A DNA stretch of 64,000 nt from contig NZ_FSRO01000001.1 in NCBI RefSeq assembly GCF_900143275.1, forward strand, positions 372,001 through 436,000. Reading direction: 5' to 3'. The notes beneath the pieces are model-generated. The model searched no databases and was not told the DNA's origin. It saw only the letters and a program-made list of their open reading frames with translations. Source of the DNA: Nitrosomonas cryotolerans ATCC 49181. GTDB taxonomy: Bacteria > Pseudomonadota > Gammaproteobacteria > Burkholderiales > Nitrosomonadaceae. Below, piece after piece: positions 38,101-47,273 of this stretch; the stretch's first letter is position 1; every line of letters starts with the position of its first letter. The translations under genes were made by a program, and so were the position numbers.

Positions 38101-38601
38101 GTGTCATCGCGTGATTTAAAGGTGCCAATTATCACGCAACACATAATGGAAAATCAGAAAGAGAAACTATATCGTGCCTATCTCTATTGGCTACCGCATC
38201 CATTTTGGGCAATCAAAGGTGAAGCGCAGTTTGAAAAATTTATGCGCCAGCCGGATCTCTCCAGTACAGAGCCGAATCGGATTGAGACATTGAGTGCACC
38301 TGTGGCTATTCAGTATTTTAATCCGCATGGTCTGTTCGCGAAACTGACAGGAACTTATGTCCGGCAGGAATTGGAGCGTCAGGGACGTATAGAAAATGCG
38401 GGCATCGATCATTTTTTCTTGTTTGATGCAACGTTGGGTTATCGATTTCCAAACCGGATGGGGATGCTGAGTCTGGAAGGCAGAAATCTTCTGAACGATC
38501 ACTTCTTTTTTAGGAATGTCAATTTTCAGCTATCTGAGGCGATGAGCCCTCGATTCATCCCTACCCGTACTATTTTTGCAAGACTGACTTTAAATTTTTA
38601 G
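35188..38601 (+). CDS. FecR/TPR/outer-membrane beta-barrel fusion protein
   Basis: A 1137-residue exported protein with three parts. After a signal peptide (YYGVFLLFFLSDVFAA) comes a FecR-type domain (residues about 50-180: QGTVELRH, AGDRVRVRARSRAALRL, LLKGAIHILTRTPMPF, VTTPFVNAGVDGTEFSV). Next is a TPR array (about 240-590: repeated A.AL.LEP motifs such as QVLKLEPDNSDAHAL). The last 510 residues are beta strands ending in FARLTLNF, a barrel with terminal Phe. It has no plug-type TonB box. It probably sits in the outer membrane with FecR and TPR in the periplasm. Neighbours are a CHASE2 cyclase upstream and a Crp regulator downstream. The function is not known. Confidence 0.85.
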   Translation: MRNESVLEAYVEVGVLQSINQGVCAYYGVFLLFFLSDVFAARSCVSVVARVVSTQGTVELRHASDTYWQPAEMNAVLCAGDRVRVRARSRAALRLTNESMLRLDQKTAITFPELEEEAAISLIDLLKGAIHILTRTPMPFKVTTPFVNAGVDGTEFSVRVDDDSTQLVIYEGRVSVNNDQGQLRLLEHESAIAVRDQAPQKVALVNPSEAVQWALYYPTVIDYRLDQAVSTEPAVLTEISSAIAFYQRGQLTAALLQLDRVPQDKRTARFLTFYVSLLLSIGRVDEARAGIEQVLKLEPDNSDAHALQAMIAIVQNEKAAALRFATQAVAFNRLSPAAHIALSYVQQANFEISEALESVQRAVTLDSENALAWARLAELQMAMGEPDYALAAAQQAVSLNPNLAKTQTVLGFAHLLQIDTVAARQAFIRAIAFDQADPLPRLGLGLALTREGHLEAGRIELEIAVSLDPASSLIRSYLGKVYFEEKRYGLASTQFDLAKKSDPQDPTPWLYDAIQKQTQNRPVEALQDLQRSIELNANRAVYRSRLLLDQDQAARGSSLARIFDNLGFEKRALVETASALSLDPGNHSTHRFLSDIYTHIPRHEIARVSELLQAQLLQPINVNPVQPRLAVADLNIITGTGPAIVGFNEFTPLVERNRPQLVASGIVGSHETLGDEVVASAVYDRASISMGQFYYRTDGFRPNNDQKHHVYNAFLQYAVTPRFNIQAEVRTHKAAHGDLLLDFNHNAFKKDQRRELMQDMARMGANYKLSSKQSLIASAAYTYRRENQRESFGPANSFNEILKDQGYQVEAQYLYRDQLVNVTMGAGTYEIAANSQIRTDLMLPNGPISNQTAHDFMRERRNGYIYTNFNYFSDLSTTLGLSYDAFKEDGGFEIKKFNPKIGLQWSILSNLRLRLALFETVKSSLIANQTIEPTQVAGFNQMFDDVNGTRAQRKGFGLDARITHHIFSGIEVSSRDLKVPIITQHIMENQKEKLYRAYLYWLPHPFWAIKGEAQFEKFMRQPDLSSTEPNRIETLSAPVAIQYFNPHGLFAKLTGTYVRQELERQGRIENAGIDHFFLFDATLGYRFPNRMGMLSLEGRNLLNDHFFFRNVNFQLSEAMSPRFIPTRTIFARLTLNF

Positions 38602-38615
38602 AAGGAGACACAAAA

Positions 38616-39113
38616 ATGCAGGCTGTTATTATTTTTTTAATCGGAACAATAGGGTTGAGTGGTTATTCATTAGAAGTCAATAGTCAGAATACGCTCACTG
38701 TAGCGCCGAAGTCGGGTTTGTCTGGGGAGCATCTGCAAAATCCAGACCTGCCATGTAGATCCGTAGAACGCAATTCAGATAAAACTAAAATTGACCGCAC
38801 TAGCAGAATTTCGGCAGCGTGTCATGATGGGGCTGTCAAGACGTTACCCAAGGAAACTGAGGGTGTGGTAGCAAAAACAGCCGATGTGGGAGACATCGCA
38901 TATATTCTGGTTGTTGGCAGAGATGGTGAGGCGAGTGTATTAAGACCCAATGCCGCGAAATCTTCCAGAGTCTATAAAGCGGGTGATGTGATTCCGAATA
39001 AGGGAATTATGAGTGTTGATTCAATCAGTGTTGTAACCTATCAAGGCTCTCACTGCGTCGGTTCTACATTTAGGTACGTTAGTGGCGGAAATATCTATGA
39101 AATTTGTTATTAG
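38616..39113 (+). CDS. Small exported protein of unknown function
   Basis: A 165-residue protein with a hydrophobic N-terminus (MQAVIIFLIGTIGLSGYSL) likely to be a signal peptide, a low-complexity polar middle and a C-terminal region with VGDIAYILVVGRDGEASVLR, SVVTYQGSHCVGSTFRYVSG and a final ICY. Four cysteines could form disulphides. GAAGGAGA lies before the ATG, 14 bases after the FecR/TPR/barrel stop, so it is co-transcribed with it. No family recognised. It could be a partner or ligand of the barrel protein. Confidence 0.7.
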   Translation: MQAVIIFLIGTIGLSGYSLEVNSQNTLTVAPKSGLSGEHLQNPDLPCRSVERNSDKTKIDRTSRISAACHDGAVKTLPKETEGVVAKTADVGDIAYILVVGRDGEASVLRPNAAKSSRVYKAGDVIPNKGIMSVDSISVVTYQGSHCVGSTFRYVSGGNIYEICY

Positions 39114-39258
39114 CCTGTGCTTAATCTGTTCACTGACTGATTACAGGCTGTGCTGAGAAGAGTTGTCTGTCAACTGGACGATGACGGCTCAGCATGGCTG
39201 ATCAATCTTATTGGTAGAAGAAGTATGCGGCCTGGAAAAAAACAGATAAAGATAATCT

Positions 39259-39981
39259 ATGAGTATACGACACATACCAGCTGAACGGGCTAGCGCAATG
39301 CTCTCGATTGTGAAGGAATTTCAGGGCCTTTCTTTGATAGAGTTGAAAGGAGTGGCGCAGGTGTGCTGCTGGCATCGTTATTCAGCCGGTGAAGCGATTG
39401 TTAGGTATCATGACAGCACAAATAGTGCTTTTCTTGTTATCCAGGGTGAAATTCGTGTTACTTACCATGCTTTGTCAGGTCATGAGGTGATTTTGTGTGA
39501 CTTGTCAGCAGGTGAAATGTTTGGCGAGTTGACTGCGATCGATGGTCGTACCCGGTCTGCAACGGTAGTGGCTAAAACGGATTTATTGCTGGCATCCATG
39601 CCTGCACCGGCCTTCCTGGATCTGGTTTGTTCGAATCGAAAAATATCTGAGGCAATATTGAAGCGATTAACTGAGCAAGTGCGGCGTCTTACTGAGCGTG
39701 TATATGATTTTAGTACACTGGCGGTATGTAACCGGATTCATGCCGAATTATTGCGCCTTGCAAGAGATCATCTTGTGACGCCTAATAGCGCCGTCATTTC
39801 ACCTGCGCCGACGCATTCTGAAATTGCCAATTTGGTTAGCACTCATCGTGAAGCCGTCACGCGTGAGTTGAATAATTTGGTTAGAAAGGAATTGATTGAG
39901 CGCAGAGGCCAGGACCTGCATATATTGGATATATCGAAGTTGACTGAAATGCTCAATGAAGTGCGGGGCACTTTAAAATAG
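39259..39981 (+). CDS. Crp/Fnr-family transcription regulator
   Basis: A 240-residue regulator. The N-terminal cNMP domain has SAGEMFGELTAIDG and RTRSATVVAKTD, so the FGEL and RSA residues that hold the phosphate and ribose of cAMP in Crp are present. The C-terminal winged helix has HSEIANLVSTHREAVTRELN, matching Crp's RETVGR recognition helix. It has no Fnr-type cysteines. It is predicted to bind cAMP (or a related cyclic nucleotide) and a TGTGA-like half site. Position 7 kb... downstream of the cyclase start and directly after the barrel genes suggests it reads the cyclase signal. Confidence 0.9.
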   Translation: MSIRHIPAERASAMLSIVKEFQGLSLIELKGVAQVCCWHRYSAGEAIVRYHDSTNSAFLVIQGEIRVTYHALSGHEVILCDLSAGEMFGELTAIDGRTRSATVVAKTDLLLASMPAPAFLDLVCSNRKISEAILKRLTEQVRRLTERVYDFSTLAVCNRIHAELLRLARDHLVTPNSAVISPAPTHSEIANLVSTHREAVTRELNNLVRKELIERRGQDLHILDISKLTEMLNEVRGTLK

Positions 39982-40127
39982 GGTGGCCCTGATAAAGGTT
40001 AAATTTTTCATTTGGATCCATTCAGTAAAAGTTAATTGATAATCATTATTTATCTACCAGTTATCTATTAAGCCTGGCCTAAATATGGCAAACTCTCAAG
40101 TTGAATCTACAATGGGTATATTAATTC

Positions 40128-41375
40128 GTGTCTCCCTACGAGCTTTTCATTGGTTTACGCTATACACGCGCCAAGCGCCGTAATCATTTTATTTCTTTTA
40201 TTTCACTGATTTCCCTATTGGGTATTACGCTTGGGATGACTGCGTTGATTACAGTCATGTCGGTCATGAATGGTTTTCAAAAAGAAATACGAACCCGCAT
40301 TCTCGGAGTCGCCTCTCATGTTCAGATAAGCAATTTCCAGGGTAATTTAACCGATTGGCGACAAACTGTTGACGAGGTTATCGATAATCCACTGGTTGAG
40401 GCTGCCGCGCCCTATGTGAGTGCTCAGGGTATGGTGTCGTTTAATCAGATTGTTCAGGGCGTGATCGTTCGTGGCATTTTGCCGGATTGGGAGGATACGG
40501 TGGCGGACTTTTCTCACATGATGATCAGCGGTGAGCTGGATGATTTAAGGCCAGGAGAATTTGGCATTGTGATTGGTATGGAGTTGGCACGGGCTATAGG
40601 TGCATTCAGGGGTGACAAGATTGTGCTGATCTCGCCACAGGGACAAGTGACGCCAGCGGGTATATTACCGCGCCTCAAGCAGTTTACGGTGATGGGAATT
40701 TTCGAAGCGGGCCATTTTGAATATGATTCCGGACTGGTGCTGATTCATTTGGCAGACGCGCAGAAACTCTATCGTATGGAGAATGATCAGGTTTCCGGTG
40801 TGCGTCTGAAATTATATGATTTATTTCAGGCACCACAAGTAGTTAGGGAGCTTTCATCTACGGCTTCTGCAGATACTTATATCAGCGACTGGACTCGCCA
40901 GCACGCTAATTATTTTCGTGCTATTCAGATTGAAAAACGGATGTTGTCTCTGATTTTGGCGTTGATCATTGCCGTTGCTGCATTTAATATCGTTTCCACA
41001 TTAGTGATGGCGGTAACAGATAAACAATCGGATATCGCTATCTTGCGTACGTTAGGCGCCAGTCCACGCAGCATTATGAAGATATTTATCGTCCAGGGTA
41101 CATTTATTGGGGTCTTTGGTACGCTGCTAGGGGTCATCGGTGGAATATTGCTGGCCTATAATGTGGGCGAAGTAGTTGCCTTCATTGAGTGGGTGTTTAA
41201 TGTGCAGTTCTTGTCACGTGAAGTATATTACATCAGTACGATTCCATCCGATCCGCAGCTTACTGATATTGTCACCGTTGCGGTCGTATCATTTGTGTTG
41301 AGTCTGCTGGCAACGATTTATCCCAGCTACCGTGCATCTAAAGTGAATCCGGCAGAGGCGCTGCGCTATGAATAA
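40128..41375 (+). CDS. lolC: Lipoprotein-releasing ABC transporter permease LolC/LolE
   Basis: A 415-residue inner-membrane permease of the LolCDE complex, which extracts outer-membrane lipoproteins and passes them to LolA. It has four membrane segments: one after YTRAKRRNHFISFISLISLLG, then a large periplasmic domain, then three near the C-terminus ending in PSYRASKVNPAEALRYE. The start is GTG 40128, which gives the usual family N-terminus. Only one permease gene is present, as in bacteria with a single LolC/E type subunit. It overlaps lolD by eight bases. Confidence 0.93.
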   Translation: MSPYELFIGLRYTRAKRRNHFISFISLISLLGITLGMTALITVMSVMNGFQKEIRTRILGVASHVQISNFQGNLTDWRQTVDEVIDNPLVEAAAPYVSAQGMVSFNQIVQGVIVRGILPDWEDTVADFSHMMISGELDDLRPGEFGIVIGMELARAIGAFRGDKIVLISPQGQVTPAGILPRLKQFTVMGIFEAGHFEYDSGLVLIHLADAQKLYRMENDQVSGVRLKLYDLFQAPQVVRELSSTASADTYISDWTRQHANYFRAIQIEKRMLSLILALIIAVAAFNIVSTLVMAVTDKQSDIAILRTLGASPRSIMKIFIVQGTFIGVFGTLLGVIGGILLAYNVGEVVAFIEWVFNVQFLSREVYYISTIPSDPQLTDIVTVAVVSFVLSLLATIYPSYRASKVNPAEALRYE

Positions 41376-42060
41376 AGCAGTCATTACCTGTCACAATCTG
41401 CAAAAAAGCTTCTTTCAAGGTAAATTGGAAGTGCCGGTATTGAAAGATGTGAATCTGAGTCTTGCAAAGGGTGAAATGCTGGCAATTGTAGGCGCATCCG
41501 GCTCTGGCAAAAGTACGCTCTTGCATTTGCTGGGTGGGCTGGATTCACCGAGTAGCGGTGATATTTGCATTCTGGGTCAGGATATTGCCGACATAGATGA
41601 AGAACAAAAATGTCGATTAAGAAATAATTCACTGGGTTTTATTTATCAGTTTCATCATCTGTTACCTGAATTTAGTGCATTAGAGAATGTTGCCATGCCG
41701 CTGCTAATTAGACGGATACGCCATAGCGAGGCGTATGAGCGTGCTGCAGAAATATTAAAGCAGGTTGGTTTGGGACACCGTCTTTTACATACGCCGAGTG
41801 AATTATCCGGGGGTGAACGTCAGCGTGCCGCTGTTGCGCGCGCACTGGTTACGCAACCTGCGTGTGTTCTTGCTGATGAGCCGACGGGTAATCTCGACCG
41901 GCATACCGCAGAAGGGGTGTTTAATCTTATGCTGGAGCTGAACGATAAAGTGAAGGCAAGTTTGATAATCGTGACACATGATTTACAGCTGGCTGGTCGT
42001 GCCGGACGTACTCAGCGGTTGATAGATGGCGTATTATATGATCCCTCCGGTACTGATTGA
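41368..42060 (+). CDS. lolD: Lipoprotein-releasing system ATP-binding protein LolD
   Basis: A 230-residue ABC ATPase. Walker A is VGASGSGKSTLLHLLGG, the signature LSGGERQRAAVARAL, Walker B VLADEPTGNLD and the switch His in IIVTHD. It powers LolC/E. Translation is coupled to lolC by the overlap ATGAATAA. Confidence 0.95.
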   Translation: MNKAVITCHNLQKSFFQGKLEVPVLKDVNLSLAKGEMLAIVGASGSGKSTLLHLLGGLDSPSSGDICILGQDIADIDEEQKCRLRNNSLGFIYQFHHLLPEFSALENVAMPLLIRRIRHSEAYERAAEILKQVGLGHRLLHTPSELSGGERQRAAVARALVTQPACVLADEPTGNLDRHTAEGVFNLMLELNDKVKASLIIVTHDLQLAGRAGRTQRLIDGVLYDPSGTD

Positions 42061-42198
42061 AGTGGAGTGTTTTGTTATTAAACGCTATGTCAAGAGCTAT
42101 CAGGCTGTTCTCTGTTCGTTCTCAGTACCCTTCTCTGTAAGAAATCACCGGATTTGATGTAACCTGAATTCATTATTCACCTTTTTTATAGCCAGCTT

Positions 42199-43899
42199 AT
42201 GCGCACCCTGTTTACTTATATTATGGTCTTCCCTCGACGCAGCGCATTTGTATTGGTTGCGTTGCTCGCAGCAGGTATTGCTGAAGGACTGAGTCTGACC
42301 GCCTTGCTGCCGCTGTTATCAATTGCGGTCGGGGAGGTGAATGATCCGGGTATTGGGCAGTTCATGGTGGAGGTGTTGCAAAGTATTGGCATAGAGCCAA
42401 CGATAGACATGATACTGCTGATTATTGTCGGCGGGATGTTTGTCAAAGGACTGATACTACTGCTTGCTAGTCGACAGGTGGGTTATACAGTGGCGCATGT
42501 TGCGACCGCCTTGCGACTGGATCTGATTGAAGCATTGCTTGCCAGCCGCTGGGAGTATTATTTGCGCCAGCCGATCGGTTCACTTGCTAATTCAGTAGCG
42601 ACAGAGGCATATCGTGCTGCCAATGGTTTTGAGCACAGTGTTAATGTGCTGGCTTTATCAGTACAAGTACTGGTTTACGCCGTTGTTGCCTTATTTATTT
42701 CATGGCAAGCCACGTTGGCTTCATTGCTAATCGGCCTGGCTTTATTGATGATATTACATCGTCTGGTGCGCGCCACTCGTCGGGCCGGTGCCAAACAAAC
42801 GCATCTGCTCCGTCATTTATTGACCTACTTATCCGATGTGCTGAGTTCAGTAAAATCACTTAAGGCAATGGCACGAGATAATGTTGCCGATGCGATTCTT
42901 CATGATCAGACCCAGCAGCTGGAAAAGGCAACGCGTCGAGAAGTGATGAACGGGGCTGCTTTAATGGCATTACAGGAACCGATCCTGGCGGCCTTGACGG
43001 CCAGCGGCTTATATCTGGCTCTGGTGATCTGGCAGCTTTCGTTGCCCGAAGTCATGGTGATGGTTTTTTTGTTAACACGCATATTAGGTTTGCTGAATAA
43101 AACACAGCGCAGATATCAACAGTTGACCGTGCAAGAAAGTGCTTATTGGGCTTTACGGCAAGCCGCTGAGGATGCGCGCGCGGCAGCAGAAAGCACGACA
43201 GGTACACGCGTGCCGACGTTGACGAAAGGAATTCATCTGCATCATGTCACGTTCGATTATGATAAAAAATCTATTTTTACTGATTTAAACATCACCATAC
43301 CCATCCAGTCGTTTACTACGGTTATGGGGCCATCAGGAGCGGGCAAGAGTACTTTTCTTGATTTGCTCTGTGGTCTTACGGAGCCTAAATCGGGTGAAAT
43401 TCTTATTGATGGCATATCGTTGCATGATATTAATTTACGTCAATGGCGCCATATGATCGGATATGTATCTCAGGATACGATTTTGCTACACGATACGATA
43501 CTGAATAATATTCTTGTTGGCGAACCTACGCTGGACGCTACTGATGCAGAGCGTGCGTTACATCAGGCAGGCGCATGGGGTTTTGTCAGTGCGCTTCCGG
43601 AAGGCTTGCAGACCGTTGTAGGTGAGCGGGGCGGTCTGCTTTCCGGAGGGCAGCGTCAGCGCATTGCGATTGCTCGGGCACTGGCGCATCGACCATCATT
43701 TTTAATTCTGGATGAACCAACCAGTGCGTTAGATCCTGAAAGTGAACAGACTATTTGCGAAACTTTAAAGAAGCTCTCGAAAGAATTAACTATTATCGCC
43801 GTATCACATCAACCTGCCGTCATTAATGCTGCTGATCGTGTTTTTGTATTATCCAATGGTGAAGCAGAACCGCAATTGCAGACCTTATCCGGCGCGTAA
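42199..43899 (+). CDS. ABC exporter, fused permease and ATPase
   Basis: A 566-residue half-transporter of the type I exporter class. Six membrane segments lie in residues about 15-310 (SAFVLVALLAAGIAEGLSL and later ones). The ATPase half has Walker A MGPSGAGKSTFLDLLCG, signature LLSGGQRQRIAIARAL, Walker B FLILDEPTSALDPES and switch His in AVSHQP. It probably works as a homodimer exporting a lipid, peptide or glycan precursor. It resembles MsbA-type flippases only in general. No substrate gene is adjacent. Confidence 0.88.
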   Translation: MRTLFTYIMVFPRRSAFVLVALLAAGIAEGLSLTALLPLLSIAVGEVNDPGIGQFMVEVLQSIGIEPTIDMILLIIVGGMFVKGLILLLASRQVGYTVAHVATALRLDLIEALLASRWEYYLRQPIGSLANSVATEAYRAANGFEHSVNVLALSVQVLVYAVVALFISWQATLASLLIGLALLMILHRLVRATRRAGAKQTHLLRHLLTYLSDVLSSVKSLKAMARDNVADAILHDQTQQLEKATRREVMNGAALMALQEPILAALTASGLYLALVIWQLSLPEVMVMVFLLTRILGLLNKTQRRYQQLTVQESAYWALRQAAEDARAAAESTTGTRVPTLTKGIHLHHVTFDYDKKSIFTDLNITIPIQSFTTVMGPSGAGKSTFLDLLCGLTEPKSGEILIDGISLHDINLRQWRHMIGYVSQDTILLHDTILNNILVGEPTLDATDAERALHQAGAWGFVSALPEGLQTVVGERGGLLSGGQRQRIAIARALAHRPSFLILDEPTSALDPESEQTICETLKKLSKELTIIAVSHQPAVINAADRVFVLSNGEAEPQLQTLSGA

Positions 43900-43927
43900 A
43901 GATCTGGACAGATGATAGTCGTTTTCG

Positions 43928-45160
43928 TTAAATTAATTCAGCCTTAATTTTGGCGATACGCGCTTCGCGTATTCTGGAATGGATGGCGAGGGGTAACTGT
44001 GCTGTGTCTGCGATATTTTTAGCTAATTCAGCAGCAATTGCGCCCGCATCAACGGTTTTAGCTGCGAGGAATGCTTGATACAATCGCTCGGCTTGCGGGT
44101 AAAACTTTTGGTCATAGCCTGGACGACCATGAAAATCACAGGCGCAGGCTTGTAAAAATGCATTAAATCGCTCGGGTTTACGATAAGCATCCACTGCCTG
44201 TAGCATATTTGCGATGGTTGCTGGTGTGAGTGTTTCCGCTCGGTGTGCATCGCCATGATGCCGTGCTACCAGCAGTGCCAGGTTGCGTATTTCTTTAGGG
44301 ACTCTGATGCGTTCACACAAGTCTCTGGTTAATTTCGCACTGCGATTTTCATGCCCGATGTGACGTGGCCATTCTTCCGGCGGTGTGGTTCCTTTACCCA
44401 GATCATGCGTTAATGTAGCAAAACGTACGGGTAGGGAATATTTTTTTACGGCGGCGTGGTCTATCGCGAGCATCACATGTACACCCGTATCAATTTCAGG
44501 ATGTGCGTGTGCTGGCTGGGGGACACCAAATAAGGCTTCGATCTCTGGCATGATACGAGTCAAGGCGCTACACTCACGCAATGTATAAAACATCCGTGAA
44601 GGGTTATATTCCATTAACCCGCGCGCAATTTCTTGCCAAACGCGTTCCGGTACCAATGTGTCGACTTCACCGTTATGCACCATTTCATTCATCAGTGTGA
44701 GTGTTTCTGGTGCAATACGAAAGCTGAAGCGTGCGGCAAATCGGGCTGTTCTGAGTATACGTACCGGGTCTTCAGAAAATGCGGGGCTAATATGACGAAG
44801 TACCCCTGCTTCCAAGTCGGCCACGCCGTTAAATGGGTCAATAATATTGCCATGCTCATCCTTGGCAATCGCATTAATGGTTAGATCGCGTCTTGCCAGG
44901 TCTTCCTGTAGTGTCACTTCAGGCGAAGCGTGCACCTCGAATCCTTTGTATCCCCGCGATACTTTACGTTCCGTGCGTGCTAACGCGTATTGTTCTTGCG
45001 TCTGGGGATGCAGGAAAACAGGGAAATCCTTGCCGACTGGGCGATAACCTAGCTGGACCATTTTTTCTGGTGTGGCGCCTACGACGACATAATCGTGATC
45101 TGTTATTGGTAATCTCAGTAATTCATCACGTACTGAGCCACCAACGAGGTAAGTTTTCAA
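43928..45160 (-). CDS. cca: Multifunctional CCA-adding enzyme
   Basis: A 410-residue class II tRNA nucleotidyltransferase that adds or repairs the 3' CCA. MKTYLVGGSVRDELL and TDHDYVVVG carry the catalytic acidic residues, followed by RRDLTINAIA and RILRTARFAARF. The C-terminal HD domain (FATLTHDLGKGTTP and RHIGHENRSAKL) gives phosphatase and phosphodiesterase activity as in E. coli Cca. It lies 23 bases after slt on the same strand, probably co-transcribed. Confidence 0.95.
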   Translation of the reverse strand: MKTYLVGGSVRDELLRLPITDHDYVVVGATPEKMVQLGYRPVGKDFPVFLHPQTQEQYALARTERKVSRGYKGFEVHASPEVTLQEDLARRDLTINAIAKDEHGNIIDPFNGVADLEAGVLRHISPAFSEDPVRILRTARFAARFSFRIAPETLTLMNEMVHNGEVDTLVPERVWQEIARGLMEYNPSRMFYTLRECSALTRIMPEIEALFGVPQPAHAHPEIDTGVHVMLAIDHAAVKKYSLPVRFATLTHDLGKGTTPPEEWPRHIGHENRSAKLTRDLCERIRVPKEIRNLALLVARHHGDAHRAETLTPATIANMLQAVDAYRKPERFNAFLQACACDFHGRPGYDQKFYPQAERLYQAFLAAKTVDAGAIAAELAKNIADTAQLPLAIHSRIREARIAKIKAELI

Positions 45161-45183
45161 TGTGAGTATCTTGGAAATGAATG

Positions 45184-47097
45184 TTATTTTGCAGCAACAA
45201 TACCTAAACGTTGTGTGAGTGTTGGCGCACTGTGATCATGCTTGAATACTTTGGCATAATGTACGGTGTTATTCAAAACTTTCTTTACATAGTCGCGTGT
45301 TTCATTGAAAGGAATAGTTTCGGCATAGATTGCGCCTTCCAGCGAACTGTGAGTATCCCGCCAGCGTTTTGCGCGCCCTGGGCCTGCATTGTATGCGGCT
45401 GAGGCCAATAGTGTCTGGTTATCAAATAGCGTCAGTACGTGCTTGAGGTAAAACGTGCCCAATCTTAGATTGGTGTTGATTTCCATGGCCAGGCTCTCGC
45501 GATAGTCATAGATTCCGAGTTGCTTAGCGACCCATCTGGCTGTAGCAGGCATGAGCTGCATTAGGCCCATGGCACCAGCACTTGATTTGATGTCAGCAAT
45601 AAAACGGCTTTCCTGCCGAATCAACCCATATACCCAGGCTTCATCCAGCTCTTCCTGTTGCAAAATATGCTTTAATGTGTCGCGATGTGGTGCCAGAAAA
45701 CGTAAGTTAAAATTATGCTGTGAAAGCGTTCTGTTGGCCGTATTGATAGCGCGATCGTACATGCCGTAACGATGTGCAACCTCGGCTGCGGCTAATAATT
45801 GTGTGTCACCGAAGCCACGGATTGTCCAGGCCCATTCACGCGAGGCTTCCGTACGCAAATTCAAGCGATGGAAAGCCAGGCTACGCTGAATACCGGGTGT
45901 TTGCTGGATGGAGGCAATTTCCCGTGCACTGACCTGATAAGATTTTTCCGGTGCACTGAGCATGGTGCCGAGGGCCTCCCTCGCCAGCTGGCCATAGAAA
46001 TCATGCTCATGACTTAATGGAATCAGAATGGCATTCGCATCCAGAATTTTGCCTTGTTCTTTTAGGATACGTGCTTTCCAGTAACGCCATGTATCGATTT
46101 GCTGTTCTGAATCAGACATGTTTTCAATGCTCTCCAGAACCATCCCCCAATTACCTGCACGCAGCGCCGCGCGGGCTTTCCAGGCAAGCAGTGTGTCTGT
46201 AAGCGGATATGAAGGATTGGTGCTGGCTGCATCAGTAAACCAATCCAATGCGCGTGAATCATGCCTTAGTGCTGCTCGATAGGCAAATCTACCGAGAAGA
46301 TAGGATTGATCTATGGCTGTAAATTGCGCTTGTATCTGATACCAATGAGCAAATGCCTGATTGGTATCATTTTGAAGTAGGCGCAATATTGCGAATAAGG
46401 CAATCTCACGATCGGAGCGTGTTCTGATCTGGTTGTGTTGCTCTTCCAGATAACGTCGTGGATCTCTGACCGCCGCATCTAGTTTAGCGGTTTCGAGTGT
46501 CTGGCTGCCTGACAGGTACCGGCTCACATGTTTCGCTACACCAGTTTGTCCCACTTCAAGTGCCATGCGTATGCGCGTCCAAATATCTTCCGCGGTAATC
46601 AGGCCATTGGTAAGGAGTATATCAAACAATGGTGTGCAGCTATTGGGCAAACTATGGGCATTGAACCATAGCTGACGTGCCTCATGTAATGCTCCTTTTT
46701 GCCCTGTATGATGGCGTTGCTGGAACGCGTAACATAAGAGCTCGGTATGTTGGTTAACCAGCAATGGGTATTCTTCAGCGAACAATGCCCACTGCTGATT
46801 TTTGGCCAGAATTTTTAGCCAGTCTTCACGCAGTCTCTCTGCCATGAGACTGTTTCGATATTGAGACAAGAAACGCCGGATTGTCTCTGGTGACGCCGTC
46901 GTGAGATGCAGACGCAATTGATAGTAATGAACGTAAGGCGCCAATGCATGATTCTGTAAACGCTCGGCATGAATAGCTAGCAGTTTAGCATTGCCAGCCT
47001 GGAATGCCTTACGCGCAGCGATAAAGTCGCTATCCTGATTAGCTGAGAGTAATCCGGCATAAAATAATAGCCATAATCCAAACAAATACTTTGCCAT
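45184..47097 (-). CDS. slt: Soluble lytic murein transglycosylase
   Basis: A 637-residue periplasmic enzyme. The signal peptide is FGLWLLFYAGLLSANQ, then an alpha-helical superhelical U/L domain (to about residue 470), then the SLT domain: GLIRQESRFIADIKSSAGAM with the catalytic Glu, GLMQLMPATARWVAKQLG and LASAAYNAGPGRAKRW. It cleaves the MurNAc-GlcNAc bond, giving 1,6-anhydro ends. Length matches Slt70 types. Confidence 0.94.
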   Translation of the reverse strand: MAKYLFGLWLLFYAGLLSANQDSDFIAARKAFQAGNAKLLAIHAERLQNHALAPYVHYYQLRLHLTTASPETIRRFLSQYRNSLMAERLREDWLKILAKNQQWALFAEEYPLLVNQHTELLCYAFQQRHHTGQKGALHEARQLWFNAHSLPNSCTPLFDILLTNGLITAEDIWTRIRMALEVGQTGVAKHVSRYLSGSQTLETAKLDAAVRDPRRYLEEQHNQIRTRSDREIALFAILRLLQNDTNQAFAHWYQIQAQFTAIDQSYLLGRFAYRAALRHDSRALDWFTDAASTNPSYPLTDTLLAWKARAALRAGNWGMVLESIENMSDSEQQIDTWRYWKARILKEQGKILDANAILIPLSHEHDFYGQLAREALGTMLSAPEKSYQVSAREIASIQQTPGIQRSLAFHRLNLRTEASREWAWTIRGFGDTQLLAAAEVAHRYGMYDRAINTANRTLSQHNFNLRFLAPHRDTLKHILQQEELDEAWVYGLIRQESRFIADIKSSAGAMGLMQLMPATARWVAKQLGIYDYRESLAMEINTNLRLGTFYLKHVLTLFDNQTLLASAAYNAGPGRAKRWRDTHSSLEGAIYAETIPFNETRDYVKKVLNNTVHYAKVFKHDHSAPTLTQRLGIVAAK

Positions 47098-47273
47098 ATT
47101 CCGTATGAATACAAATTAAATGAAGAATGACATCCGGGTCGTATGGCAAAACAGGTTGGATCGATAATGTTGCGATAATGCAAAAGTGTTATCGATATAT
47201 TTTGTAGTGATCCACAAATTATCCTCGGAATCCTTTTTATACATAGCATGATAGCGTTTATAGCCGCGATTGG

